DNA from: Pseudomonas multiresinivorans | Lineage (GTDB): Bacteria; Pseudomonadota; Gammaproteobacteria; Pseudomonadales; Pseudomonadaceae | Direction: 5' to 3' | Length of the DNA stretch: 64,000 bases | Assembly (NCBI RefSeq): GCF_012971725.1 | Contig: NZ_CP048833.1 | Location: 5,270,001 to 5,334,000 of the forward strand | In this document: positions 53,077 to 63,248 of the stretch, piece after piece | Position numbering within the stretch: the first letter of the stretch is position 1 | Layout: every line of letters starts with the position of its first letter | Position numbers and translations under genes: made by a program | The notes under the pieces: model-generated | Seen by the model: only the letters and a program-made list of their open reading frames with translations | The model's database searches: none | What the model was told of the DNA's origin: nothing

Positions 53077-54117
<1,041 letters not shown>

Positions 54118-54370
54118 GGGAGTACCCTCTGAAGGATTCTTGTTGTCCGGTGGCGGGAATTCTGCCCAGCGACCGCGCTACGCAAAACAGCGGGAGCGGC
54201 CAAAAGGGGATCGATATGGCCAGAATTTCTGACCCTTAACCATCTGTATACGTTGATTATCCGGATTCGCCCCGCAAAGGCCAGTCATTGCGGCGCTATG
54301 CTCCAGGGAATTGTCCCGGCTATTGGCCGGTCGAACACCGACAAGCGTTATGACCACAGGATGGGGGAAG

Positions 54371-56845
54371 ATGCGGGAAACCTTCGTGCGTGCCTGCAGC
54401 CGCGTGCTGCTGATGCTCACCTTGTCGCTGGCCGGAGCAGGCGCCGTGCTGGCCGACGAGCCGACCGACGTCCAGGCCGGCGACACCATCGTACTGCCCG
54501 ACCTGCCCGAGGACGCCAGCCTTGATCAGTTGAGCGATCGCCTCGAACTGATTCGCCAGCGCGTCTCCGCCGACAGCGACGACGGCCTGCTGTCGAACCT
54601 GCGCCAGGCGGCGCTGGGCGTGCAGGCCCGCGCGGAACAGAGCGCCGCGGACATCACCACGCAACTGGCGCGCACCGAAGACCAGCTCAAGGTCCTCGGC
54701 CCGGAGACGCCCAACGAAGCCAGCAGCCTGACCAGCCAGCGCAATGACCTGCTGGCCGACCAGAAGCTGCAGCAGAAGCGCCAGGACCGCGCCAACCAGC
54801 TGGACAAGAACGCCCAGGACCTCGCCGCGCAGATCGTCAACCTGCGGCGCAGCCAGTTCAACTCGCAGATCGCCACGCGCTACCCGCCGCCGCTGAGCCC
54901 GCGCTTCTGGTCCAGCCTGATCCGCCCCACCGACGACGACCTCTCCCGCCTGCAAGCGATTCGCGGGCAGATCGGCGATGCCTTCGCACTGACCTGGCAA
55001 CCGGAACACCGCTGGCCCTTCATCGCCTGCCTGATCGTCGGCGCGCTGCTGTGGATCCCCGGCCGGCGCCTGCTGGAACAGTTGCTGACCAAGGCAATGA
55101 TCCGCTGGATTCCCGTGGGCCGCCTGCGCCGCAGCGCCCTTGCCGTGGCGGTCAGCCTTGCCACCATCGTCACCCTGGGCGGCGCCGCCGCGCTGATCCG
55201 CGAAGGGCTGGACTGGCACGAACAGCTCAATGGCACCATGACCAACCTGGGCGATCAGTTGCTGACCCTGGTGATCTTCTGCACCTTCACCGCCGGCCTG
55301 GGCCGCGCCCTGCTCGCGGTGCAGCGACCGTCCTGGCGCCTGCCTGACCTCCCCGACCCGGTGGCCGACGCCCTCTCCCCCTTCCCCTGGCTGATGGCCT
55401 GGCTGCTGCTGGTGCTCGGCACCCAGGAGCGCCTGAACAGCGTCAGCGGCGCCAGCCTGGCATTGACCGTTGCGGTGAATGCCATCACTGCCATCGCTAC
55501 CGCCGTGCTGTTCTCCATCGCGCTGTACCGTTACCGGCGCGCGCGGCGTGAAACCGAGGGCCACGAGACATCGGCGCTGGCCGGAATCATTGTGCTGGCG
55601 ATGATGATCATCGTCCTGCTGATCGTCCTGGCACTGGTCAGCGGCTACCTCTCGCTGGCCTACTTCCTCGCCGGCAAGCTGCTCTGGGCCAGCGTCGTCT
55701 GTGCCACGGGCTACCTGCTCACGACCCTGTTCGTCGACCTCTGCGAAGCGCTGCTCTCGCCCAGGCAGAAGATCGGCGCGCGGTTGGCCGAGAACCTTGG
55801 CGTCGACCCGCGCCACCAGGCGCAGTTCGCCACCCTGCTGACCGGTGCCGGGCGCACGCTGCTGGTGTTATCGACGGTACTGATCGCCTTCTCCACCACC
55901 GGCACCAGCCCAGGCGAGCTGCTTCAGGGCCTGGTACGGCTGGTGGAAAGCGGCCAGTCCCTGGGCCGGCTGAACATCGTCCCGCAGGACATCCTGCTGG
56001 CGCTGGGCACCCTGGCTGCCGGGCTGTTCGGTCTGCGCCTGCTCAAGCGCTGGCTGGCCGAGGAACTGCTGCCGGAAACCAGCATGGACGTGGGCATGCG
56101 CGCCTCGCTGGTGACCCTGGTGGGCTACATCGGCATGGTCATCCTGGTGCTGCTGGTGCTCTCGGCGCTGCGCATCAACCTCACCAGCCTGACCTGGGTG
56201 GTCAGCGCCCTGTCGGTGGGTATCGGTTTCGGCCTGCAGGCCATCGTGCAGAACTTCATCTCCGGCCTGATCCTGCTCACCGAGCGCCCGGTGAAGGTGG
56301 GCGACTGGGTCAGCCTGACCGGCGGCGTCGAGGGCGACATCCGCCGCATCAACGTGCGCGCCACGGAAATCCAGATGTCCGACCAGTCCACCGTCATCGT
56401 CCCCAACTCCCAGTTCATCTCGCAGAACGTGCGCAACGTGACCATGGGCAGCGCCCTGGGCGTGGTCGGCATCAACCTGACCCTGCCGTTGGATACCGAC
56501 GTGCAGAAGGTCCGCGAGCTGATGCTCAAGGCCTACACCGAGCACGAGAACATCGTCGAGACGCCAGCGCCCTCGGTGACCTTCAAGGACCTCAGCGCCA
56601 CCGGCCTGACCTTGGCCGCCTCCGGCAACGTCAGCAGCCCACGGGCGGTGTACGGCACCAAGAGCGACCTGCTGTTCACCATTTTCAGCGGCCTGCGCGA
56701 AGCCGGCATCAACCTCACCGTGGCGCAGAACCTGATCCTCCAGCGCCCGCAGATGTCACGCATTGCGCAGGAGCCCGAGGGACCAGCGCAGGAGCCCGTC
56801 GCACCGCCAGTCGGTCCCGGTACCGGCCCCACCACGCCGTCGTAG
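54371..56845 (+). CDS. DUF3772/MscS-type mechanosensitive channel protein
   Basis: 824 residues. A signal sequence spans about 1-28 (MRETFVRACSRVLLMLTLSL, cut after AVLA). A periplasmic coiled-coil domain (about 35-180, DUF3772) is followed by about eleven helices. The MscS pore helix and beta domain lie near the end (LSVGIGFGLQAIVQNFISGL, then LLTERPVKVGDWV and IVPNSQFISQNVRN). A Pro-rich tail follows. It would open under membrane tension to release solutes. I start at 54371 because AGGA lies 9 nt before it and the signal peptide then begins at Met1; 54350 and 54311 are less likely. It corresponds to PA1408. Confidence 0.88.
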   Translation: MRETFVRACSRVLLMLTLSLAGAGAVLADEPTDVQAGDTIVLPDLPEDASLDQLSDRLELIRQRVSADSDDGLLSNLRQAALGVQARAEQSAADITTQLARTEDQLKVLGPETPNEASSLTSQRNDLLADQKLQQKRQDRANQLDKNAQDLAAQIVNLRRSQFNSQIATRYPPPLSPRFWSSLIRPTDDDLSRLQAIRGQIGDAFALTWQPEHRWPFIACLIVGALLWIPGRRLLEQLLTKAMIRWIPVGRLRRSALAVAVSLATIVTLGGAAALIREGLDWHEQLNGTMTNLGDQLLTLVIFCTFTAGLGRALLAVQRPSWRLPDLPDPVADALSPFPWLMAWLLLVLGTQERLNSVSGASLALTVAVNAITAIATAVLFSIALYRYRRARRETEGHETSALAGIIVLAMMIIVLLIVLALVSGYLSLAYFLAGKLLWASVVCATGYLLTTLFVDLCEALLSPRQKIGARLAENLGVDPRHQAQFATLLTGAGRTLLVLSTVLIAFSTTGTSPGELLQGLVRLVESGQSLGRLNIVPQDILLALGTLAAGLFGLRLLKRWLAEELLPETSMDVGMRASLVTLVGYIGMVILVLLVLSALRINLTSLTWVVSALSVGIGFGLQAIVQNFISGLILLTERPVKVGDWVSLTGGVEGDIRRINVRATEIQMSDQSTVIVPNSQFISQNVRNVTMGSALGVVGINLTLPLDTDVQKVRELMLKAYTEHENIVETPAPSVTFKDLSATGLTLAASGNVSSPRAVYGTKSDLLFTIFSGLREAGINLTVAQNLILQRPQMSRIAQEPEGPAQEPVAPPVGPGTGPTTPS

Positions 56846-57062
56846 ACTCAAGGATCACACTCGCCGGGGCGTGCAGCCGACGCTGCCGCCCCTCGCCGAT
56901 CCGAGCGCGACAGTCCCGCCCGGGAGCCACCGTTGCGCCCGCAGCGCTCCGTGCCCGCCGTTGGCCCGCGCCCGTTGCGGCACCCGGTCATTCCCCGTGC
57001 CGCCCTCTCCATCAGCCTCCACCGGGGACTCTCTCCGGCGGCCCCGCACGGGAGACAGCGCA

Positions 57063-58109
57063 ATGGACGAAGCCAGACTCAACGAATTCATGGGCAAACT
57101 GGTCACCGACATGGGTGGCGCGGCCATGCTCGCCAACATCATTCTTGGCGAAGAACTTGGCCTGTACAAAGCCATGGCGGACGGCATGGCCGTGACTCCG
57201 GAGCAATTGGCCGAACGCACCGGCTGCAATGCCCGCCTGCTGCGCGAATGGCTGAGCGCCCACGCCGCCTCCGGCTACATGGAGCATCGGGACGGCAATT
57301 TCCGCCTGCCGGAAGAACAGGCCATGGCCCTGGCCATCGAGGACTCGCCGGTCTATGTCGCCGGCGGCGCCTCCGTGGTCGCTGCGCTGTACCACGACAA
57401 GGACAAGCTGGTCGCCGCCATGCGCGGCGATGGCGCCCTGGCCTGGGGCGATCACCATCCCTGCATGTTCTCCGGCACCGAGAAGTTCTTCCGCCCCGGC
57501 TATCGCGCGCACCTGGTCGCCGAGTGGCTGCCGGCGCTGGAAGACGTGGTCGGCAAGCTCGGCAATGGCGCGAAGGTTGCCGACGTCGGCTGCGGCCACG
57601 GCGCCTCGACCATCGTCATGGCCCAGGCCTACCCCTCCTCGAACTTCGTCGGCTTTGACTACCACCAGCCGTCCATCGAGGTGGCCAACCGGCGTGCCGA
57701 ACAGGCGGCCGTCGCCGAGCGCGCCAGCTTCCAGCGGGCCAGCGCCAAGGACTACCCCGGCAACGACTACGACCTGATCTGCTTCTTCGACTGCCTGCAC
57801 GACATGGGCGACCCGGTGGGCGCCGCGCAGCACGCGCGCCAGGCACTCAAGCCCGACGGCACCGTGCTGCTGGTGGAGCCGTTCGCCAATGACCAACTGG
57901 ACGACAACCAGAACCCGGTTGGTCGGTTGTTCTATGCCGCCTCCACCTTCATCTGCACGCCCAACTCGCTGTCACAGGAAGTCGGCCTGGGGCTGGGTGC
58001 CCAGGCCGGCGAGGCACGTCTGCGCAAGGTGTTCGAGGAAGCCGGCTTCAGCCGCTTCCGCCGGGCGGCCGAAACGCCGTTCAACCTGATCCTCGAAGCG
58101 CGCCCCTGA
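57063..58109 (+). CDS. SAM-dependent class I methyltransferase with N-terminal winged helix
   Basis: 348 residues. N-terminal helical/winged domain (about 1-90, LAERTGCNARLLREWLSAHA), then the Rossmann SAM site VADVGCGHGASTIVMAQAYP (motif I near 166-180) and DLICFFDCLHDMGDP. The layout resembles O-methyltransferase-like proteins of the Rv2258c group. The substrate is unknown. GGGAG lies 9 nt before the ATG. It follows the channel gene by 217 bp of GC-rich sequence in which I see no feature; it corresponds to PA1407 in position. Confidence 0.85.
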   Translation: MDEARLNEFMGKLVTDMGGAAMLANIILGEELGLYKAMADGMAVTPEQLAERTGCNARLLREWLSAHAASGYMEHRDGNFRLPEEQAMALAIEDSPVYVAGGASVVAALYHDKDKLVAAMRGDGALAWGDHHPCMFSGTEKFFRPGYRAHLVAEWLPALEDVVGKLGNGAKVADVGCGHGASTIVMAQAYPSSNFVGFDYHQPSIEVANRRAEQAAVAERASFQRASAKDYPGNDYDLICFFDCLHDMGDPVGAAQHARQALKPDGTVLLVEPFANDQLDDNQNPVGRLFYAASTFICTPNSLSQEVGLGLGAQAGEARLRKVFEEAGFSRFRRAAETPFNLILEARP

Positions 58110-58242
58110 ATCGCCGGGAAATTGCCTGCAGCGCCCGTGATCCGGGCGCTGCAACTTCGAAACAATTCGTCATTTGCCCGTCATCAATCCGTTATGTGGC
58201 CCATTGAAACTCGCAGGCTTTCAACCCAGGGAAGCCCCCGAG

Positions 58243-58809
58243 ATGTTCAACAACAAAGCCAACAAAGCTGCATCCCTCGCTCTGCTCGTCGCCGCCCTCG
58301 CTGGCTGCGCCGCCCAGGCTCCGGTAGTCAGCAAGGAAACCACGCCCAACAACGACGACTGGTACCTGGTGCGTACCGACGAGACCCTGTACTTGTTCGA
58401 TGACGCCGCCGTCTACCGCGACTACATCGTGACCGGCAAGACCACCTACACCAAGGAAGTGGGCGAGAAGGACAAGTTCGGCCAGAACGTCGTCCTGGTC
58501 GTCCGCGCCGAAGACAAGGACAAGGACGCGAAGAAGGTCGCGTCCTACCAGTTCTACAAGCAGAGCCTACCGCCGGCCGCCGGCTTCTATGGCGAAATCC
58601 GCCAGGAAGGCGTGATCTACGTGGCCCAGCGCTACGGCGACATGGTCGACATGAACGGCCTGGGCGAACCGATCTTCCGCCACACCGAAATCGCCAGCGG
58701 CCCCAACGGCGAGCGCGTGGTGTACCTGATGCAGAAGGAAGAGAAGAAGCCGGTCGGTCTGATCGCGCGCTTCCAGAAGATCTACGGCATCACGCCCGCC
58801 AAGGGCTGA
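58243..58809 (+). CDS. Predicted outer-membrane or periplasmic lipoprotein
   Basis: 188 residues. The signal peptide is of lipoprotein type, with lipobox LAGC (Cys22: ASLALLVAALAGC-AAQ). The residues after Cys are Ala-Ala, not Asp, so transport to the outer membrane is expected. The rest is a mixed beta-rich domain (WYLVRTDETLYLFDDAAVYR) with a charged Lys/Glu/Asp stretch (GEKDKFGQNVVLVVRAEDKD). I recognise no family. A strong terminator follows. Confidence 0.82.
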   Translation: MFNNKANKAASLALLVAALAGCAAQAPVVSKETTPNNDDWYLVRTDETLYLFDDAAVYRDYIVTGKTTYTKEVGEKDKFGQNVVLVVRAEDKDKDAKKVASYQFYKQSLPPAAGFYGEIRQEGVIYVAQRYGDMVDMNGLGEPIFRHTEIASGPNGERVVYLMQKEEKKPVGLIARFQKIYGITPAKG

Positions 58810-58814
58810 TGACG

Positions 58815-58852
58815 AAAAAGCGCGCATTCCGGGGAGGGAATGCGCGCTTTTT
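58815..58852. terminator. Strong bidirectional terminator
   Basis: A 16-bp stem, AAAAAGCGCGCATTCC (58815-58830) and GGAATGCGCGCTTTTT (58837-58852), loop 6 nt, between the convergent lipoprotein and DUF3079 genes. Confidence 0.9.
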
Positions 58853-58884
58853 CATGGCCGGCGCCGCAACGGCGCAGGTGTGCG

Positions 58885-59100
58885 CTAGCTGGAAGACTCC
58901 AACTGCACCACAGAAATCGTGTTCGGCGCCTCGATCCCCCAATCACCGAACAGATACCAGTCATCGCCGAGCATCTCGGCCGGATGCATGGTGCGGTCCG
59001 CGCCATTGCCGCAGGCCAGGTTGGTCGCCGGGCAATAACGGTCGCAGCCCCAGCAGATGCGCTCGGGGTGCGGCGGGTTGAGCGGGAATTTCTTGGCCAT
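58885..59100 (-). CDS. Small Cys-rich DUF3079 protein
   Basis: 71 residues: MAKKFPLNPPHPERICWGCD, then RYCPATNLACGNGADRTMHP and GDDWYLFGDWG. The four cysteines of CWGCDRYC...LAC suggest a zinc or iron-sulfur site. The KKFPL-x-P-x-HPER-CWGC pattern is the DUF3079 signature as I know it. Function unknown. GAGGG lies 8 nt before the ATG. It is next to oruR on the same strand and may be cotranscribed with it. Confidence 0.8.
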   Translation of the reverse strand: MAKKFPLNPPHPERICWGCDRYCPATNLACGNGADRTMHPAEMLGDDWYLFGDWGIEAPNTISVVQLESSS

Positions 59101-59207
59101 GGTCAGGCCCTCGGAGGTTTCCTTGTGGGATTCCTGAAGGCTATTCCTGTCGGACCGGCCTGCTCCTTGATCTGAGACAAGCGCGTCCGGATTTCACCCA
59201 CGGCTGT

Positions 59208-60227
59208 TTATGCGCGGAAGTGGCTCGGCGGCTGGCCACTCCAGCGCTGGAAGGCATGGCGCAGGCTGGCGGTCTCGCTGAAGCCGAGCTCCTCGGCGAT
59301 GCGGTAGATCGGCATGTCGCCGTCCTGCAGCAGTTCCTTGGCGCGGGCGAAGCGCAACTCGTCGAGCAATTGCTGGTAGCTGGTCTGCTGTTGCTGCAGG
59401 TGGCGGCGCAGGCTGCGCGAGGAGCAGTTCAGGCGACGCGCCAGTTCTTCCAGGCCCGGCGGCTCCTGCAGGCGTTCGCCGAGGATCGCGCGGACCTTGT
59501 CCAGCCAGGCGCGGCGGGCGGCCAGGTCGATGTTCTGGCGTCGGCACTGCTCCAGCATCTCGCGGTGCGTCACGGCATCAGCCAGTGGCAGGCGCATGTC
59601 CAGCCAACTGGCGGGGAAACCGATGGCGCTGCGCGAGCAGTTGAAACTCAACTGGCAGCCAAACAACGTGGCGTAGGCCGCGCGGCGATCGACCGGACCT
59701 TCGTAGTCGAACTCAGCACGCACTAGCGGCAACGGCTGACCGAGCAGGTCCGCGCAGGCCACTTTCAGCGAGCCCAGGCACAGCTCGGTGTTGAACGGGC
59801 GCATGTCCTCCTCCTCTCCGTAGCCGGTGGCGACCAGCCAGGCCATGTCGCCGTCCACTTCCAGCGCGAGGTGGAAGTAGGTGCCCAGCAACACCGGATA
59901 GCTCAGGCCGATTCGCAGCGCCTCGCCCAGGGTCGGCGCGGAGATCAGCGCGTAGCCGAGCAGACCATAGGCGGTGATCCGCGTGCGCACGCCCAGGCGC
60001 AGGCCGAGGGCCGGTTCACCGGCGAGGTTCTGCACATTGCCGAAGACCTGCTGCTCCTGCCAGGGGCTGACCAGCCGGCGCAGGTCGAGCAGGTCGTCGC
60101 CGGTGATGCCGCTGCCCTCGAGGATTGACTCGCGACTGTGCCCCTCGGACTCCATCAGCGCGACGGTCAGCGAGGTCATATGCAGGGAGTTGAGCCAGGT
60201 GGAGCGGGAGAAGGTCAGAGGATTCAT
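59208..60227 (-). CDS. oruR: AraC-family regulator, OruR-like
   Basis: 339 residues, the length reported for OruR, the P. aeruginosa regulator of ornithine utilisation. An N-terminal arabinose-binding-like effector domain (about 20-210) precedes a C-terminal AraC DNA-binding domain (about 235-335) with two helix-turn-helix units (LEELARRLNCSSRSLRRHLQ and IYRIAEELGFSETASLRHAF). The ribosome site is weak (GATGGG). In PAO1 I recall oruR next to a VWA protein gene (PA0830), as here. Regulation of ornithine catabolism is inferred from that correspondence. Confidence 0.75.
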   Translation of the reverse strand: MNPLTFSRSTWLNSLHMTSLTVALMESEGHSRESILEGSGITGDDLLDLRRLVSPWQEQQVFGNVQNLAGEPALGLRLGVRTRITAYGLLGYALISAPTLGEALRIGLSYPVLLGTYFHLALEVDGDMAWLVATGYGEEEDMRPFNTELCLGSLKVACADLLGQPLPLVRAEFDYEGPVDRRAAYATLFGCQLSFNCSRSAIGFPASWLDMRLPLADAVTHREMLEQCRRQNIDLAARRAWLDKVRAILGERLQEPPGLEELARRLNCSSRSLRRHLQQQQTSYQQLLDELRFARAKELLQDGDMPIYRIAEELGFSETASLRHAFQRWSGQPPSHFRA

Positions 60228-60451
60228 TCGATGCCCATCGTAGACGCTACGGCGCCCCCGTCAGTGTTACCAGCACGGGGGCAGGTCAGGAGCAGGCAAG
60301 TTGCGTGCCGGCCACCCAGCGTGGCCGGATCGATCCCCATCTTACGGGTCTCGAGCGCGATGCGGAACTTTCGAGGCTCCGCGGCAGGGTTACCTTTGCG
60401 GACATCGGAACGGTGCAGGCGCACCGTTTCCGAGCTCAACCGCGGCAGAAC

Positions 60452-61633
60452 TCAACCACGGGAGAGGAAGCGCATACCCTCTTCCAGGCCGCTCAGGGTC
60501 AGCGGGAACATCTGCTCCTTCACCAGCTCGCGCACGAGGCCGGTGGAGGCGGTGTAGTTCCAGGTGTCCTTGGGGTACGGGTTGATCCAGATGAGCTTCT
60601 TGTACTTCTCCATGAAGCGCTGCATCCAGACGTAGCCGGCCTCCTCGTTCCAGTGCTCGACGCTGCCGCCGGCCTGGGTGATCTCGTACGGCGCCATGGC
60701 GGCGTCGCCGACGAACACCACCTTGTAGTCCGGCCCGTACTTGTGCAGCAGGTCGAAGGTGGCGGTGCGCTCGCTGGAACGGCGCAGGTTGTTCTTCCAC
60801 ACCGACTCGTAGATGAAGTTGTGGAAGTAGAAGTATTCGAGGTGCTTGAACTCGGTCTTGCAGGCCGAGAACAGTTCCTCGCAGACCTTCACGTGGGCGT
60901 CCATCGAGCCGCCGATATCCAGCAGCAGCAGGAGCTTCACGGTGTTGCGGCGTTCGGGACGCATCTGGATGTTGAGCAGGCCGGCGTCCTTCGCGGTGTG
61001 GTCGATGGTGCCGTCGATGTCCAGCTCTTCCGCCGCGCCCTCGCGGGCGAACTTGCGCAGGCGGCGCAGGGCGATCTTGATGTTGCGCGTGCCCAGCTCG
61101 ACCTGGTCGTCGAGGTTCTTGTACTCGCGCTGGTCCCAGACCTTGGCAGCCTTGCCCTGGCGCTTGCCGGCGTCGCCGACGCGGATGCCCTCGGGGTTGA
61201 AGCCGCCGGAACCGAACGGGCTGGTGCCGCCGGTACCGATCCACTTGTTGCCGCCGGCGTGGCGCTCCTTCTGCTCTTCGAGGCGCTTCTTGAACTCCTC
61301 GATGAGCTTGTCCAGGCCACCCAGGGACTGGATCTGCGCGCGCTCCTCGTCGGTCAGCAGGCGCTCGAATTCCTTGCGCAGCCACTCTTCGGGGATCAGC
61401 GCCTTGAGGTGGTCGTCGAGCTTTTCCAGGCCCTTGAAGTAGGCGCCGAAGGCCCGGTCGAACTTATCGAAATGGCGCTCGTCCTTCACCATGATGGTGC
61501 GGGCGAGGTAGTAAAACTCGTCCATGTCGGCAAACACGACGCGGTGCTTGAGCGCATCGATCAGGTCGAGCAGCTCGCGCACCGACACCGGCACCTTGGC
61601 CGCGCGCATTTCGTTGAACAGGTTGAGCAGCAT
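60452..61633 (-). CDS. VWA-domain protein (CoxE-like)
   Basis: 393 residues. The N-terminal helical region is CoxE-like (MLLNLFNEMRAAKVPVSVRE), followed by a basic middle with a Gly-rich stretch (GGNKWIGTGGTSPFGSGGFN). The C-terminal von Willebrand A domain has the metal site LLLLDIGGSMDAHV (D-x-G-x-S variant) and FFHNFIYESVW. VWA proteins encoded beside MoxR AAA+ ATPases usually act with them as metal-cofactor or protein-complex chaperones. GAGGG lies 7 nt before the ATG. The MoxR gene is just upstream, with a REP pair between. Confidence 0.87.
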   Translation of the reverse strand: MLLNLFNEMRAAKVPVSVRELLDLIDALKHRVVFADMDEFYYLARTIMVKDERHFDKFDRAFGAYFKGLEKLDDHLKALIPEEWLRKEFERLLTDEERAQIQSLGGLDKLIEEFKKRLEEQKERHAGGNKWIGTGGTSPFGSGGFNPEGIRVGDAGKRQGKAAKVWDQREYKNLDDQVELGTRNIKIALRRLRKFAREGAAEELDIDGTIDHTAKDAGLLNIQMRPERRNTVKLLLLLDIGGSMDAHVKVCEELFSACKTEFKHLEYFYFHNFIYESVWKNNLRRSSERTATFDLLHKYGPDYKVVFVGDAAMAPYEITQAGGSVEHWNEEAGYVWMQRFMEKYKKLIWINPYPKDTWNYTASTGLVRELVKEQMFPLTLSGLEEGMRFLSRG

Positions 61634-61665
61634 GGCTGCACCCTCTCATGAAGCAGGTGCTCTTC

Positions 61666-61742
61666 GTAGGAGCGAGCTTGCTCGCGAATAAATTAACCGG
61701 CAGCTCAATCTCTGGACGGTTCGCGAGCAAGCTCGCTCCTAC
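61666..61742. repeat. REP pair, family B, between the MoxR and VWA genes
   Basis: Forward unit at 61666-61688 and inverted unit at 61720-61742. It fills most of the 131-bp gap inside the probable two-gene operon. Confidence 0.9.
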
Positions 61743-61764
61743 AACAAAAGAGCAGATTCGGTGA

Positions 61765-62610
61765 TCAGCGCGAAGCGCGGCGGCTCATGAAGGCAAGACG
61801 CTCAAGCAATTGAACATCCTGCTCGTTCTTCACCAGGGCGCCAGCCAGCGGCGGAATGGCCTTGGTGGGGTCGCGCTCGCGCAGCACGGCTTCGCCGATG
61901 TTGTCGGCCATCAGCAGCTTCAGCCAGTCCACCAGCTCGGAGGTGGAGGGCTTCTTCTTCAGGCCCGGCACCTTGCGCACGTCGAAGAAGATGTCCAGTG
62001 CCTCGCTGACCAGCGTACCGCTGATCTTCGGGTAGTGAACGTCGACGATCTTCTGCAGGGTCTCGCGATCGGGGAAAGCGATGTAGTGGAAGAAGCAACG
62101 GCGCAGGAAGGCGTCCGGCAGCTCCTTCTCGTTATTCGAGGTGATGATGATGATCGGGCGCTGCTTGGCCTTGATGGTCTCGTTGGTCTCGTAAACGTAG
62201 AACTCCATCTTGTCGAGTTCCTGCAACAGGTCGTTGGGGAATTCGATGTCGGCCTTGTCGATCTCGTCGATCAGCAGGATCACGCGCTCTTCGGCCTCGA
62301 AGGCCTCCCAGAGCTTGCCCTTCTTGATGTAGTTGCGCACGTCGTGGACCTTATCCACGCCCAGCTGCGAGTCACGCAGGCGGCTGACCGCGTCGTACTC
62401 GTAGAGGCCCTGGTGGGCCTTGGTGGTGGACTTGATGTGCCAGGTGATCAGCTTGGCGCCGAAGGATTCCGCCAGCTGCTCGGCGAGCATGGTCTTGCCG
62501 GTACCCGGCTCGCCTTTCACCAGCAGCGGGCGCTGCAGGGTGATGGCGGCGTTGACCGCCAGCTTGAGGTCGTCGGTGGCGACGTAGGACTGGGTGCCTT
62601 CGAACTTCAT
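61765..62610 (-). CDS. MoxR-family AAA+ ATPase
   Basis: 281 residues. Walker A GEPGTGKT (about 36-43), Walker B VILLIDEIDKAD (about 110-121), sensor 1 IIITSNNEKELPDAFLRRC with arginine finger residues, and a C-terminal lid. It probably works with the VWA protein encoded next to remodel or activate a partner enzyme; the partner is not apparent here. GAGGA lies 8 nt before the ATG. Confidence 0.92.
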   Translation of the reverse strand: MKFEGTQSYVATDDLKLAVNAAITLQRPLLVKGEPGTGKTMLAEQLAESFGAKLITWHIKSTTKAHQGLYEYDAVSRLRDSQLGVDKVHDVRNYIKKGKLWEAFEAEERVILLIDEIDKADIEFPNDLLQELDKMEFYVYETNETIKAKQRPIIIITSNNEKELPDAFLRRCFFHYIAFPDRETLQKIVDVHYPKISGTLVSEALDIFFDVRKVPGLKKKPSTSELVDWLKLLMADNIGEAVLRERDPTKAIPPLAGALVKNEQDVQLLERLAFMSRRASR

Positions 62611-62777
62611 CGGTGAATCCTCGAACGATAGCTGGCCGGGCGTTCTGCCGGGCCGGGCGAGTGGTCGGACAAGCTGCGACTATACCGCGCACCCAAGGCG
62701 AGTGTGAACGCAGACGCGGCATTCAGTCATTGAATGGCGGGTCAGGGGGTGACTGATCGCGATTAGCCCACAATGAC

Positions 62778-62828
62778 AAGTTTACTTTACATCGCAGAAT
62801 TCTCGATGTTAAGTTCGCTTTACATCAC
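62778..62828 (+). promoter_or_regulatory. Paired 18-bp direct repeats before the membrane protein/XRE genes
   Basis: AAGTTTACTTTACATCGC (62778-62795) and AAGTTCGCTTTACATCAC (62811-62828) are identical at 15 of 18 positions and start 33 bp apart. Between them GATGTTAAG is a near-inverted copy of CTTTACATC. They end just before the ribosome site (AAGGAG) of the gene at 62841 and look like operators, most simply for the XRE regulator two genes on. Confidence 0.55.
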
Positions 62829-62840
62829 AAGGAGACCGCG

Positions 62841-63230
62841 ATGAATCCCGCCCTGCGCCGCTATACCCTGTCCTGTGCCGCCCTCATGTTCATCTACTCC
62901 GCCCTGGTGGCGCTGATCAGCTGGGGGCTGGACCTGCAGAAGCTGCCGTATGCCCTGCGCGTCCTGGCCGCCGCCTCTCCGGCGTTGCCGCTGCTGGCGA
63001 TGCTCTACGTGTTCGACCGCTACCTGCGCAGCGAGCCGGACGAATTCCTGCGATTCCTCCTGTCCCGCGCGGCGATGCTGGCCGGCGGCGTGGTGGTCGG
63101 GCTGTTCAGCGCCTGGGGCTTCCTCGAACAGTACGCCGAGTGGCCGCGCTTCCCGGTGATCCTCGCGTTCCCGCTGTTCTGGGCCGCCTACGGTATCGCC
63201 GTGGTGCTGCTGCGCCGCCGCTTCGCCTGA
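62841..63230 (+). CDS. Four-helix membrane protein of unknown function
   Basis: 129 residues with four hydrophobic segments at about 10-31, 41-60, 75-95 and 101-122, short loops and a basic end (LLRRRFA). I do not recognise the family with certainty. It is 18 bp upstream of a 66-residue XRE regulator; such small membrane protein/XRE pairs are common in bacteria, usually as autoregulated cassettes of unknown role. AAGGAG precedes the ATG, directly after the direct repeats. Confidence 0.75.
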   Translation: MNPALRRYTLSCAALMFIYSALVALISWGLDLQKLPYALRVLAAASPALPLLAMLYVFDRYLRSEPDEFLRFLLSRAAMLAGGVVVGLFSAWGFLEQYAEWPRFPVILAFPLFWAAYGIAVVLLRRRFA

Positions 63231-63248
63231 AGGAGCTGAGGAGCAGCC

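Noticed and set aside
54311..54370. Upstream starts of the mechanosensitive channel gene
   Set aside because: They would put about 20 polar residues in front of a clear signal peptide and have no ribosome site.
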